NCBI GenBank assembly: GCA_032358165.1 | Contig: JAALGY010000001.1 | Span: 372,001-436,000, forward strand | Length of the DNA stretch: 64,000 nucleotides | Direction: 5' to 3' | From: Diplosphaera chodatii | Lineage: Eukaryota > Chlorophyta > Trebouxiophyceae > Prasiolales > Stichococcaceae | Part shown: positions 11,765 to 24,428 of the stretch, piece by piece | Numbering within the stretch: the stretch's first letter is position 1 | How the letters are laid out: each line of letters begins with the position of its first letter | The notes under the pieces: generated by a model | What the model saw: only the letters and a program-made list of their open reading frames with translations | Databases searched by the model: none | What the model was told of the DNA's origin: nothing | Position numbers and translations under genes: made by a program

Positions 11765-14700
11765 ATGGACTTCCCGTTTGGCCCCCCTTTCGGCGCGTTT
11801 CCGCCGCCAGGCCTCATCTCTCATGGCTTTCACAGCGCAGAGGTGGGTACCCTGTTCCCATGGACCCAGTGAAGCCTGCTGCCACCCTCACCGTCATGCG
11901 TCAGAGGATCGAGTCATACTGCGTTGCAATTCCAATTGTCTATCGCATGCACGTCTCAGAGCACCTACAGCTGCATCAGAAGTATCTCGCATGCGCGGAA
12001 GCCGTTCGGCATGCAATCAACCCATCCTCGATCGTGCTGACGAGACACGAGTGCACGGTATCGGGATCAGCAGGATCACACCTTGTTGTCCAGCTTAGCC
12101 CTTTGATTTGCATGCAGGTATCCAGTCCTCTCCTGCGCAACCAGCACCTTTGGCCGGCAGCCTACAAGACCGACAACTTCCGCATGTTTCACCTCAAGGT
12201 GCAGCGCACAACGAGGCCAGCTCGACCCAGACCTGCTCCCCAACCCAGCTTGGCACCTCTTTGAAAGCCTTTCATAACATCGAAAACAGCTTTTCATGGG
12301 AGCTGGCATCGATGCTCGGGCATGCATGCGCAGCATGCCGCATCAGCGTAAAAGAGCTGCGCTTAGCAGCTAACCTGGGTACTTGATGCTGGCATGGTTG
12401 AAAGCTCAAATCTTCCCGGCGCTTCACGATGTTCAAACGCTATACACATACTTGCAGGTCATCAAGTGCGATCGCAGGGAGTCGCACAACTGGAAGGAGT
12501 GCCCGTTCCAGCATGTGAGCGAGAACGCAAGGAGGCGCGACCCACGACACACAGAGTACACCACAGAGGCCTGCCCCATGTACCACCACGGCATCTGCCT
12601 CTTCGGTGAGACTGCTTCATAGGCAATTGAGCTTCGATCGACCGTGCACAGCCCTGCGCAACATCAATATAGGCAAGTGCATGTGTGTATGTTGACATGT
12701 GCGGAGATGTCTGTTGCTGCATGCATGCACCAGGTGAGGACTGCCCGTTCAGCCACGGCGTGCACGAGCAGCTGCTGCACCCCGCCAAGTTCCGCACCGC
12801 ACTGTGCCGCAAGCAGCCTGGCGGCTGCGATCGTGAGGTGAGGAATCCTGAGCCTGCATGCATGCTGATAACATGAAATAGTGGTCGTCCATGTGCATCA
12901 CACACTTCCATGTCCACACATTGGCACTTAACCAGTCGCATGACGATGTTGAGTCTGCATGCAGGTGTGCTTCTTTGCTCATACGGCGGGCGAGCTGCGG
13001 CAGCCGTCATGCGAGGTCAGCGAGGAGACGCGGCTGCGCGCCTCGCATCTGCTGGTGCGTTCAATTTGTCAAACCTGCATACCCAACTGTCGTTGCTGCA
13101 CTCAGTACTGCATGCAGGTGGGCTGCATGTTGAGTGTACACCGACCGCATGACATCACGTGCGCCATGATGACAAAGGGTTGGTGTGTGCCCTGCATACA
13201 GTATGCCTGGGAGCTGTGGCACCGCCAAGGCGAGTACCCTCCTGGCTGCGCGGCCTTTGCGTTTGCTGCGGCTGCCGCCGCCGCCGGCTTCAGGGCCCAG
13301 CGCCCCGAGACCACATCTGGCGGCAAACCTGGACCCGGGGGGCACACCACTGCGAGGATGCGCGCCGGCATTGGGTACAGCCCTACCGAGCAGGTGATAT
13401 TGCTGCAGGTTGAGCGTCTGTAACACAGCATTTCTAGCAAGATGTTGGCGGCAGATCAGGCTCCATGGCATCAACCACATACGCGACCTTGTCAGAAGTC
13501 TAGCGGCAGAGCTAATGCACACACCGCTCTGCCACTTTGCAGATGTACCTGGCAGAGATGTCGACTGCCATGACGCTCTTCTGCCAGAAGTATATCGGTG
13601 AGGGCGCCAATCACAGGCCCATGCCGGCACCGCGCATGGCCAACGATCTGGCTGTTGCCTTGGGTGAGACCCTGCCCCTCTTGCTGATCGGCCGCCTTGC
13701 TGCAGCTGCTGGTGCCTGCCATCGCCTGTATAGTGTTGACAGCCGGCTATAAGCGATTGTCAGCATCTGCCGCTGCAGGGCTGAAGCATGTGGACATGGG
13801 GCGTGGCACCCGGCTGCGGCGGTCACCACCCGGCAGCGCCCTCGGCTCGCCAATGTACGGCATGGCGGCCCATAGCGCTGCATTTGCCAGCGGATTTGGT
13901 GGCAGCTTCAACGGCGGCGTTACACCCCCCATGGGCATGTCCCCAACCGCCTCCTTCGCAGAGCATCAGCAGGTATGTGACCACCATACAGGGGTCACTC
14001 ATCTGAGGGAGCGCTTTGCTTGCTCCTCACACTCAGTGACCTCGGATACTACAGTGAAAAAACTGCGCATGCATGGTGCACACAATACTAATGTCTCTGA
14101 TCGTTGCAACAGGCACGCCAGCAAGCGCTGCTGCGGACTGCTGCTCTGGCTGCGGTCGCCTCGGAGCCGCCAACGCAGGCAGCATCCGACGCCCTGAGTC
14201 ACGCTGGATCCGGGCCGCTGCCCCATGTGATGCCGCTGCCGCACATGAGCCACCACCCTTACGGCCTGGACGCCTTCGTGTCTTCAGCTCCTGCCGCTGC
14301 CGCCACTGCTCCTGCCAGCACACCTGCGCTCGCACGGCAGGCTGGGTGTGCCAGCAACGGCGGCCATGACGGCAAGGGCGGCGGCTGCAGCCGTCATGCC
14401 ATGAGCAGCGATGCAGAGTCGGAGCAGGCATGTGCGCCGTTTGCCACTGGCCAGTCATCATCCCCGAGGCGCGGCATCCCAGCACTTCGGCCGGTGGGCA
14501 TGACGGTCAGCAGCATGGGCAGCAGCAAGGTCAGCAGTCTGAAGGGTGGCTTCGGCGGGCGCCGCAGCATCGACATCACTGTGGAGGCTACGCCCCTGGT
14601 GGGTGGTTGTACAAGCTTAATTCAGCACTACACAAGGGCAGCAACACCGGAGGGCTTTGCGGGCGTACAAGATCAGGTGTGCTGCTGGAATTTGGGCCCT

Positions 14701-16302
14701 GCCGTTGATGGACCAACAACGTGTGCTGTTCTCAATCTGCAGGTTGTGGCGCCTTCTGCGCCTCTGGCAGATCTGTCCAACCTGCGCAACCAGCTGCCAC
14801 TGCAGTTCGGCATGCCGGGCAGCTTCTCAGGGCCAGCCAGTCTGCCTCTGGGCCCCTTTGCCTTTGGCGCTCCGCAGCAGCTGCATCCAGGGCCGCAGCT
14901 CTCGAGTCCAGAACTCGCATTTGCCTCCAGCGTGGCCAACCTGAGCAAGCATGCCTACAGCGGCCTCAACAGCCCTGGCAGGTGAATGCCAAGCCCAGTA
15001 TGAAATATTTGAAGGGCTCCATCTATTGACGTGTTGCTGGGCTGTGATGGCAGCAGCAACATGTGTTTGACACTATCATGTGAGCGTTGCTCTCCCTCAT
15101 CACGACATTGGGCTTTACTGTGCTCAATCGCAGCAGCGTCAGCAGCGGCTATGAAAGCGGCCCGGTTGTGTCGCCATTCGCTCTGGCGCGGCAGAATGCT
15201 GCCCTGGAGGCGCGCCTGAACCCTCAGGCGCCCGAGTTCGACCCATCAACACTGGCGGCTGCCGAAGAAGGTACACCCTGCAACCATGTGATGACTTTTA
15301 TCTTTGTACTACATGAGATCATGAGCATGTTCTACAGGCGCAGCCTCGCTAGCACGGGTGTTGCCGTAGGCCAAATGTAGCGACTGCAGGGATGTCACAC
15401 CATGGATCTTGTCAGCGCTGTTGCACGACATCAGCGGGCAGAAACTGGCGCACATTGAGGTCGATTTCCGTGAAACCTGGAACCTCAGACAGTACTGCAG
15501 TGGTTCCATTGCATCGCTCAGCCTCCGTAGGAGCAGCTGCCCATAAGCGGGGCGCCACCCGCCTGGCGGATCCGCAGCGCCAGCACCGCGCCTGGGACGA
15601 CCCCGCACACAGTGACGCAGGTAGAGCAGTGGCGCCACCTGCAATCCACTGTCGACTGTGCTCTGACCAGCTGACTGCTGCCTATGGTGCTCGAGGCGCC
15701 AGTCACGCATTGGCGTGCGACCTCTCATCAGGGAGCTGCTGAGCCTGCAAACCCGCTGCTGTGCAGGCGTGAAGGCCGCTGTGAGCGCGGCGCTGGCCAT
15801 GTCCAGCCGACGCAGTGGGCCACCCTGCAGCGCCGCCGCTGCTGGCGCTGCTTCCGGCTGCCGCGACTGGCCGGACGCCGCCGGTGATGACCTGGTGCTC
15901 GGCTTCAACAAGCTGGCTGTCAGCCACATTTGAGGTGTGGAGGCGTCCTTCAGCAGACTGCTTGGCTTATTCACACATATGGGTCTGCCAATGGTGCTCA
16001 CAAGTTGTGCATGTCATCATACACTCTGCAGTATTTGCCTTGCTGCATGTCCGCAGAAACGACAGTCGTCAGGGCTGCAGATTATCGCCTGCCGCTGGAA
16101 CGCGGAGAAGGCTTTGCGCCCACGTTTGCCACACCATGGCCATATGCCGGCAGACCCTCACGAGCAGCATGGCGTCAGGAGAATGCACTACGCCGGCCTG
16201 CCACCACTGGTGCAGGGTCAGGGAGAAATGCCACTGAAGCCCGGCTTTGGGTCAGGCACATGCGCCAAGCGGTGGTCGATCAGGGCCAGCTCCGCCTCGT
16301 GA
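11765..16302 (+). CDS. Plant-type (arginine-rich) tandem CCCH zinc-finger protein
   Basis: Such proteins bind RNA and act in mRNA turnover and stress signalling. Exons I trust: 11765-11842, 12118-12198, 12458-12605, 12734-12837, 12965-13054, 13202-13393, 13543-13597, 13779-13972, 14113-14598, 14743-14981 and 15134-15270 (about 600 residues). Exons 2-5 match the plant RR-TZF module: YKTDNFRMFHLKVIKCDRRE, SHNWKECPFQH, ENARRRDPRHTEY, then C-x7-C-x5-C-x3-H (CPMYHHGICLFGEDCPFSH) and C-x6-C-x4-C-x3-H ending VCFFAH. The remainder is low-complexity Ser/Gly/Pro/Ala with short basic patches. Exon 6 has a competing frame. Beyond 15270 I could not fix the structure: open stretches at 15391-15541, 15768-15933 and 16077-16302 all look partly coding but their phases do not chain. 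The end given is the last of these (TGA 16300-16302). Confidence 0.8.
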
Positions 16303-17494
16303 ACAAGTGACGCCACTTCATCATGACTCTGGGCCAGCTTCAGCCCTCGAGTTCATTAGGTTGGAACCAACTGGAGGCAGCACCGCAATGCAGCTTGCAG
16401 TTGGCCTGACTTCATGAATCTGATCAGGACAACATGCTCAGCGTTTGCAGTGACACAAATCACACTTCTGCACTGAAGTCTGATGCTGGTACATGAGCGC
16501 TGTTGCAGTTTCTTAAACCACTTGCCACGCATGGGCGTCCTACCATGTACTCTGCAAGAGAGATTCAGTTCTTGTGTAGCAGCCCGACAACCATTCGTAC
16601 AGCATGCATCTCATTCAGGGGCCGAGTGTGCTGCTGATGCCTAACAAGCAGCTCAAGCCCCGAGGAGGTATGGCTTCCCTGCTGCATGCAGCAGGAGGTG
16701 CGCACCTAGATGTTGACAGAGATGTGTTCGGGCTGCCTTTCAGCCAAAAGGTGCAGCGATACCTCCCATGAATGGTGACCATGTTCATACTGCTTATTGA
16801 TGTGTTCTGGCACAACACCCATTGCAGCATCACCCATTCGCTGGCTCTGGTGCTGCAGCCATGGTGATTGCTCATGCTGAGGCTGATGCTGCAGGGGGTC
16901 ACGGCTGCCCCTGTGCGCTGAGCTCCAAAGAGGGCCGCCAGGTTTGCTGCTGCCGCTGCTCAGGGCGGCTGCAGCATGTGCGGAGGTGCCTGCAATGCGA
17001 CAGAAGCATCGCTGATCAGTTACCAATCCTTTCTGGCTACAGAGGCAGGATAATGCAGGGTTGATGGCACTGCACATCACGGTGGCAGTGCCCAGGCGTC
17101 TCCTGCAACCCTAGGTGTGGTGAAGTTGCACACCAGGTGTAGCCATGACAGACTGCTGTAGTTATGTCATTGCCGGGCGATCAACGTGATCCGAGGTTTC
17201 ATCCTAGACCCTTGCCGCTATGGCCCTGCAACTGGCGGGCGGCAGGACAACTTTGCGACACTGCCACGTTGCAGATTGTACCGCAACCTCCAGCACAGAT
17301 GTAGCTTCCTCCTGCCACGCTTTGCAACAGGTAGCCACACCCCCCATAGGCCACCCCAGTGATCGTCGATGTGTCATGCTTAGCTAAGCATGACCACAAA
17401 CAGCTGCGCTGAGTGTAGCAGAGCAGCTCGTTTCGTGATGGTTGCTTGCATGTCACCTTCACATGCTGCAGGGGTCGGAGGTGGATGCTGGAGG
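16303..17494. other. Gene-free stretch between convergent genes
   Basis: This is 3' flanking sequence of the CCCH gene (+) and of the HEATR6-like gene (-). Several open frames of 80-125 codons occur on both strands, but none shows family resemblance or usable splice context. No structural RNA or repeat was recognised. Confidence 0.5.
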
Positions 17495-20400
17495 TCACCC
17501 CAGGGCAGTCTCCAGCGCCGCGCGCGCCGTCTCCAGCTGCGCGGCCAGGCCGGCCCTGTAGCGCAGCTCTACGACCGTCGGCAGCTCCGCACCTGCCTCG
17601 CGCTGAGCCGCTGCAGCGGCGGAGGCGCTCAGTGCAGCAGAAGTGGGCTGGCTGGGTCCGCTGCCTACAGGCAGTGAGCTCGCGGGCTGCTGCGCCTGGT
17701 CTGCAGGCTCCAAAGAGCCGCCACCGGTGCCGCCGCCACCATTGGAGCTGCCGAAACCGCCATCGCCAGAGCCACTGCCCCTGCCGCCGCCCGACCCCTG
17801 GGCCGTGCAGACTCGCTGCAGGGCTGACTCGAGTGCTGTGCGTGGCATGATCGCAGCCGGCAGCGCAGCTGCCGCTGCCAACGCCGCTGCTGCCTGAATG
17901 CACACAACTTCAGGTCTGCCGCTGCAGCTGGCTAGACAGGTTGAGACAGCAGGAGAGATGAGCAGATGATTGAGACACTGATCACCCGATCATCCCTTGC
18001 CACTTCAAAATGTGGACTCAGCCAGAGCCGTTAGTCGCCATTGCCACCAAACCACACCAAATGTGCAGCCAGCAGAGAGTGTTCGCCGAGCAGCAGCATG
18101 CATTGCTGCCCATCTGCTGTAGTGTTACTGGCCATATGAATGTAAGCATTCCGCTGCAAACCACCAGCACCTGCATGCGGGCCTTGGAGCTGGCGCTGCG
18201 CTGCAGCACCGCGGCAGCTGCTGCGACCAGCCGGGGCAGCCCAGCGGCGGCCGGCGGTGTGTCGGCCACGGCGCCTGCCGCGGCGCCGAACACGCGGGCG
18301 GCGGCAGCAGCGGCATTCCACTGCGCCTTGGGCGTCCCACTTTCCAGCACCCTCGTCAGCACCTGCGAATCAGCAGCACCTGCGGCTCAGCATGCGCACA
18401 CAGTGCTGCCTGCCCATCACCCACATGGCACAGGGCTGTCAAACACCAACATGGGAACATGGTGCATCCTGCTTGAAGCGGTAGACGGCGGCAGCACTGA
18501 CATTGAGAGTACATGATCCGCAGCCCAGCCCACAGTCTGCAGTGGCCTGGTAGACACAGCATGGAAAGAAGCAGCACCTGCAGGGGCTGCTGCACAGCCG
18601 CTGGCTTTGCCGCACCGCCGGCAATGGCACCGGCAGGAACTGCCAGCAGGTGTCCCAGGGCGCGCGCCCCATGGCAGGCGACTTTGTCGCCGTTGGCGTG
18701 CCCAGCGGCGGCTGTGGCGCCTGTGGCATCACAGCACCGGCTGGATGTACACCTGAAAGCTACCTGGGCGTATGTTCGAACACCATGCAACCGTGCCGCT
18801 TCACCCAGCACGCTGTGTTAAGGTGACTGCAAGTCATGCTATTGACCGCACATCAGAGAAGCACGGACAGAGCAGCTAGAGAACCTGCTTGCCTTGAAGC
18901 AGGCGCAGCCATGTTTCGCGGCTGAGCTGCACCCCAGGACGAGCTGCTGCTGGAGTGCCTGACGGGCCTGTCAAGGAGGCTGCCTCTTCAGGCGGCACAC
19001 CCCCTGCGTTCTCGGAGCCCGAGTCCTCGGCACCGCTGGTCAGGCACGCCAGAGTCTCGCTGAAGGTCGCCAAACTGGCGGCTGCGGCGGCGGACACGGC
19101 CAGGGGGCCGCCTCCCACGCCCCTCCACAGAACCGCGGCTGCGCTGTCGTCACCCGTACCTGGAGGATACAGAGGCAAGGACACTGTGTCAGCACATCTG
19201 GTGAGTGACAAGGCACGGCACATCAAGGCGATTAGCGTGCCACCGTGACAGGAAGACCCGCAATTTTTCAACTTTGGCGCAAGACAGCTTGGAACTTGAG
19301 CACCTAGGTGCGCGGCCACAAAGGATGGCAGCGCCGCCAGTGCCCCGATGCCCCGCGCAGCAGCCGCCCGGACGGCTGCCGGCTGGCCCCTGGTCCCTGC
19401 ATCCGTGTCCAGCGGAGCGGAGACGGCCGCCCACAGCTGCGCCCGCACTGCAGGGGCCAGCGCAGCGTGCGAGCCGTCTGACAACGCCGCCAGCCCCGGC
19501 AGCGCGGCCGTCCGGAGCGCTGCGCTGCTGAGCTGGAGAGCCTGCAGGAGGCGCGCTGATCGTCAGCCAAGTGAAAACTCGCTGCAGCTCGTGCATGCAG
19601 TGTAGGATGCATGCACTGGTCAACAGAGTCTCTGCCCTGTTGCTGCGGCAAAGGCTTCAGTTCACAGTCTCGTGCTGGCTGATGGTTACACGTACACACG
19701 AGGGCATGAAGATCCTGCACACGGGACGGCACCCAGCAGACTGCTGCAGCAGAGGTACACACCGGGTACAGCACCCGGTCGGCGGCCGCCTCCCAGAGCA
19801 GCGCAGCCTGGGCTACTGGCAGCACAGCCGGTGCTGGCGGCACTGCTGCAGCGCTGAGAACCCAGCCTGCAGCGCAGCTCCGGCTCGCTGCAGGGCTGCG
19901 CGGCCTGGAGCTGACAGGGCTAAGAGCTTCCGTGCCAGGGGTGCTGAGGCTGTCGACAGTTTCACCAATATTGGCGGCGCCGCCAGCACCAGGCTGCGCG
20001 ATCGCAGCCAGCAGCTGAGACACGGCCTTGACGGCCGCCGCAGCCGTGGCCTCTGGCAGCGTGCTGCTGCGCGGTTGATTGCTGCCACTGGTGGTGCGTG
20101 GGGCACCGCAGCATGCGACCAGCTGCCCCGCTGCGTCCAGCATGCAGCCGGCAACCAGCAGCACCGCGGCCCAGCCGGCCGCCGCCAGAGCGCCGAGCGC
20201 CGCCCACGCTGCAGGACTGACGGGCGGGGTACCTGCTGCATGAGCATGAATGACGCCTCAAACTTCATACACTATATTTTGACCAGGTCGTAAGGTCGAC
20301 CGCCTTAGCAGGCACAGAGTGTGGCAATCAACCAAGGAGCATTGCCATATTGCTGCTTGAGCTCACCGGAGGCTGTGCGCAGCAGCGTTGCAGCCAGGCT

Positions 20401-23400
20401 GCTGGCCGGCTGCGCCTCCGCAGCAGATGCTGCCGCCGGGCCAGCGCCTGCTGCGGCGGGGTGGTCTGTCGCCTCAGACGCCCGCCATGCTGCTGCATCG
20501 CCTCGGCTGCGCTGATCTGGCGGCAGCCCTTGAGCTGAGTCGCTACCTCTGCTGGAAGCTGGCTTGCCGCACGGCACGGCTGGACGCTGCGTAGTGGGCT
20601 GCAGCTGCACGGCACCTTCCTTGTAGCCGGCGGTGTCACTAGGGGCTGGGACTCGCTGCGCTGCTGGCTGGGCCTCCAGATGCACTACTGCAGCCCTGGC
20701 TGCCGGTGTACACAAGGCGGCTGCGAGGCACTGCAAGCCGGCCAGCTGCACCGCGGGGTCTGCCCTACTGCCCGCCTCCGCTTCTGCTGCCAGCACTCGG
20801 TGCAGCACCTGCCGGCAGATGTAGCAAACCATTGTCTACAGCTCGTTACACAATGCAGGTTACGCACAGAAGAGGTACAGCAGCCCGCTCTACGCTTGAT
20901 AGCGAAAGAAGCATGTGCACAGCGAATCTGATACACTTTAATGCTATACGGATACTGCTGAAGCTGCCGGCGTTGCATGCTGCACTGTGTACTTCTCAAA
21001 CATGCAATATTACGAAAAGCGTGACACACCGTGATGCAACATGGCAGCAGCTCTGGCGGCAGCCGCTGCAGGGGCGCCGCAGCCAGGAACGCCGCCAGGG
21101 CCCGCAGCGCAGCGGCCTGCACCGCTGCGCTATGCGGCGGCTGCTGGTCGCCAAACCCTCCGCCGCTGCTGCGCGGCTGCGGACGGGTCGTGTGCCAGTC
21201 GCTGCTGTCGCTGCCGTCACAGTGGCCTCCGTAGCCGCTGGTGCCGACATCAGCACCGCCACTGCACAGGGCGCCGCCTATACTCGCGTGGACCCCCCGC
21301 CAGCTGCCAGCCGCCCGGCTCGGCACAGCGGACGCCCGCAGCAGTGCGTCGTGCGTCGCCACCGCCACCTGCCCCAGCAGCTCCGACAGCGGCGTGAAAC
21401 CCCTGCATGGATGATGCCCAGGGGTCTGACTGGTCGATACCAGCCCCAGCAGCAAGCTGGCTTCAGCTTGGGCAGCAGATCTGTCGTGTCACCATGCGGG
21501 GCTCTTGCACACCACCTGCACATGCCACAAAGCACCGTTCAGCAGTTTCTGTCGGCCAGTCACCCAGAGGGTGTGGCCAGTAACCGGTGGTTGGGACCAG
21601 TCGCTCACAGCAGCTGGCGCCACTCTGGCGGCGCCGGCCGCCGTACCGCTCGGCGGGACAGGCTAGACCATGATATGCTCTGCCCACTGATCGGGGCCGA
21701 GGGCCAAAATGAGGCAGCTGAAGGAAGCCACACGTTTTCCTGACCCCAGGGGCAACCTTCCCGAGAGCTTGCCAGGTTTATAGAGCAGACAGTCATCCCG
21801 AGTCCTACCATGAACGGTGATATCGCGCTCTGCAAGTGCAGCTTTGTCGCACCTGGCAGGCTGCCTGGCTGCTGGCCGGACTTCAGCGATGCCCATGTAA
21901 GCGCGCGAGGCCGGCGACTCCAGCAGCGTCCCAATGGCCAGCGCTGCTGCTGCTCGCACCTGCAGAAGGTACACACACAGCTTCAAGGGTGACACTCACC
22001 GGGGGCGCAGGTGCTGCAGCCAGCAGGTATGTGACGGAGCGTCACACAAAGACACCGCACCCTGCACAGACCAAGTGGCAACAGTGCAGCATGCTGCACC
22101 TGCCGCTGCACAGACTCGCACTGAAGCTGCCAGGCGCGCACCTGGGGCTGCGGGTCGAACAGCAGCACGTCTGCCAGCGTTGGTGCGATGTCAGCACGGG
22201 CTGCGACTGCCGGGGCCCGGGGCAGCAGCGCCGCCCAGTGGCCGTGCAGCGCTTTCGGCTCCGCCGTCGCCGCCGCCGCCAGCACCGACAGCGCCCCGCG
22301 CCGCACTCTGCCCCCTCGCAGCCGGTCCGCACCGCCGCCGCCGCCGCCGTCACTGCTGCTGCCGGAGTCTGATGCGCTGTCGCTGTCGCTCCACCCTGCC
22401 ATTGTGGGCACATTTGCACATTTGAAGACCTTGTAGCCCTCTGAAGTCCGACTCGCTTGGAGCACAGTGACCAGTGAAGTCGCAGCAGCTTGCAAGCTTC
22501 CGCTCGTCGTTGGCGCAGCGGACGGCAGCTCACCATCGCGGGAGGCCACTCGCCGCTGCGGGGGCCTGTAAGCGCCCGGCAGGCAGCCCCCCTGGGGCTG
22601 AAGCAGCGGCGCCTGTGCTGGCGGTCTGGAGGCCGCGCGTCCCACAGCGGGGAGACTGCTCAGGCTGCCGAAGGTCAGGCGCTGGGGCTGGATGCCATAG
22701 CGCAGAAACTTCCGCAGGCCCACAACCAGAGGCGCAGTGTGCTGCGGCTGCAGTCCCTGCAAGGTGGGAAGCGCCAGCTAGGACGCGGCTCTGCTGTGCT
22801 GGCACAGATGCGCAGCATACCTAAAGCTGGGCCAACATTGGTGCTGCTAGGATGACCAGTGCAGTGACACGTGCCCTGCTTCAGACCTCGGGCATCAGGA
22901 TGCGCAGCGTTTTGGTGAGCGTCCAGTAGAAGGCGCTTGCTGCAGGGTCGGCCAGAAGCTGTGCGCTGCCGCCGACGCATGCTTCAAGGACTGTCACAAG
23001 GGCTGTCACCGCATTCTGCGCAGCGGCTCCGGCTGCAGCGCCATGGCAGGAGGCGTCTGCAGCCGTTGATTTGCCAGGAGCTGTGGCCGCTGCCCTGCCG
23101 GTGGCAGGACTGCCAGCAGCGTGCCCCAGGGCCGAGACGCACAACCGCAGCAGCTCGCTGCACGCAGCTGTGCATGCGCTGCCTGGGCCGACGGCAATAT
23201 GGCACGCTGCGTTGCGGCTGCCAGCTCCGGTGCTGCTGGACTGCCCAGGCGCAGTGCTGGGGCTGCCAGCCGCGGTGTGCACCTCCAAGTTGCAGGCAGC
23301 TGCGAGCGCCAACACAAGCGCATGCCTCTGGCTCGCTTGCACCTGGTAATCGCAGGAGGGTGCTGGAATGTGAGACAGTGGACGCGCTATTGCTGCAGCC

Positions 23401-23631
23401 AACGCCTTGTCAAGGTTGACAGACAGTCCTCGCAGCGTCATGTCGTAGGAAACAAGCATGCTGTGCTAGGTGCCATGCCTGGGTGTCAGAGTGTGCAAAC
23501 GTCTGCAGGCTTTGACACAAGTTTGCGTAGGCTTGTCTGTCCCTGGCTGTGTCGCTGCAAGATGTCCAGCTGTGCAGCTGCAGGCACAGCCTCTGCACAG
23601 CATCCCCAGCGCCTGGACCCACTCCGGGCAT
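17495..23631 (-). CDS. HEATR6: HEATR6-like HEAT-repeat protein
   Basis: Twelve exons join cleanly: 23425-23631, 22887-23342, 22142-22756, 21853-21959, 21030-21402, 20367-20808, 19763-20232, 19304-19541, 18885-19159, 18578-18763, 18171-18362 and 17495-17893, about 1319 residues (animal HEATR6 is near 1180). Exon 3 carries the DUF4042-like core: a Ser/Asp/Gly acidic run, then RVRRGALSVLAA and ALHGHWAALLPR, as in HEATR6. Exon 4 begins VRAAAALAIGTLLESPASRAYM, and exon 10 has GDKVACHGARALGHLL, matching the family's C-terminal HEAT repeats; exon 11 has PKAQWNAAAAAARVFG. Much of the protein is Ala-rich with poorly conserved linkers, so single repeat boundaries are uncertain. The molecular role of HEATR6 is not established; a scaffold function is an inference from the repeats. 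The start ATG at 23631 is the only one fitting the first exon's frame. Confidence 0.8.
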
Positions 23632-24428
23632 TGCAACTGCTCATTGATGGCCAGCATGCCCGGAAGCACACTTATACCAGCGAATCAAGCTCGTTCAAGT
23701 CATCAGGCCTGTCCAAGGTGCCTGATCAGCATCGCCTGAAATTTGCCAGAGGACCAGTCAATGAAAGATTGCCGCCTCGGTGACCTGCCAGCCACCATGA
23801 TCCGGGAGCGTCAGTGTCGAACCTCAGGCTCAAGCAACAAGGCCTCGGCGGCTGGCAGCCGCGGCTGGATAGTGTGACCCATTTGATGCACGGTCTCGGA
23901 GTTGCCTCAAAGTGTACGGTAGGTCAATACGGCAGCATCCTGCGCGCACAAGTTCACTTTCACTCTCTCTGCACGGTGCATGGACACCAACACCCATCAT
24001 TGCATGATGGTCACCGCTTGCTCGGCGTCATCCTGGGGCATGGTTTGTTAAGCACAGACTGTTTGAAAAAATGACCGAGTAGGGCTCAGCGCATCAGCTT
24101 ATCGCCCTTGTCACTCCTAGCGCTGACACGCTAATTCAGGCATCTGGTGCGTGACGGCGGGAACCAGCGCTGTCGTCAGGCACCATAGGGCGCACCAAGC
24201 CCAGGTACTGTCCATGTCCCTGGAAATGCTTAGCGCCGCACTTGCTGTCTGGCAACGTTCAATGATCAGTTGGCTGCACCTGTGCAAGTCATCAACAATG
24301 GTGTCGCATGCAGGGCCGTCTGGTCCACCGCAGACTGGCGCAGCACGGTCAGTTCGCTCCTGCCGCAGAAGCTCACAACTGGTACAAGTACAGCAGCGCC
24401 AAATGTACCAGAGCAGCGCACATTCGCA
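23632..24428. promoter_or_regulatory. Divergent intergenic region (HEATR6-like / PC-esterase)
   Basis: About 800 bases lie between two divergent start codons and should hold both promoters and 5' UTRs. No distinct element was recognised. A 192-codon minus-strand frame overlapping the right part (24117-24695) is Cys/Arg-rich, runs across the first exon of the plus gene and is taken as chance. Confidence 0.4.

Noticed and set aside
23425..23631. Alternative reading of the HEATR6 first exon in which an exon starts at the ATG near 23459
   Set aside because: It gives a shorter start without the helical leader, and the 23631 frame joins the next exon in phase through a GT-AG intron of about 80 bases.
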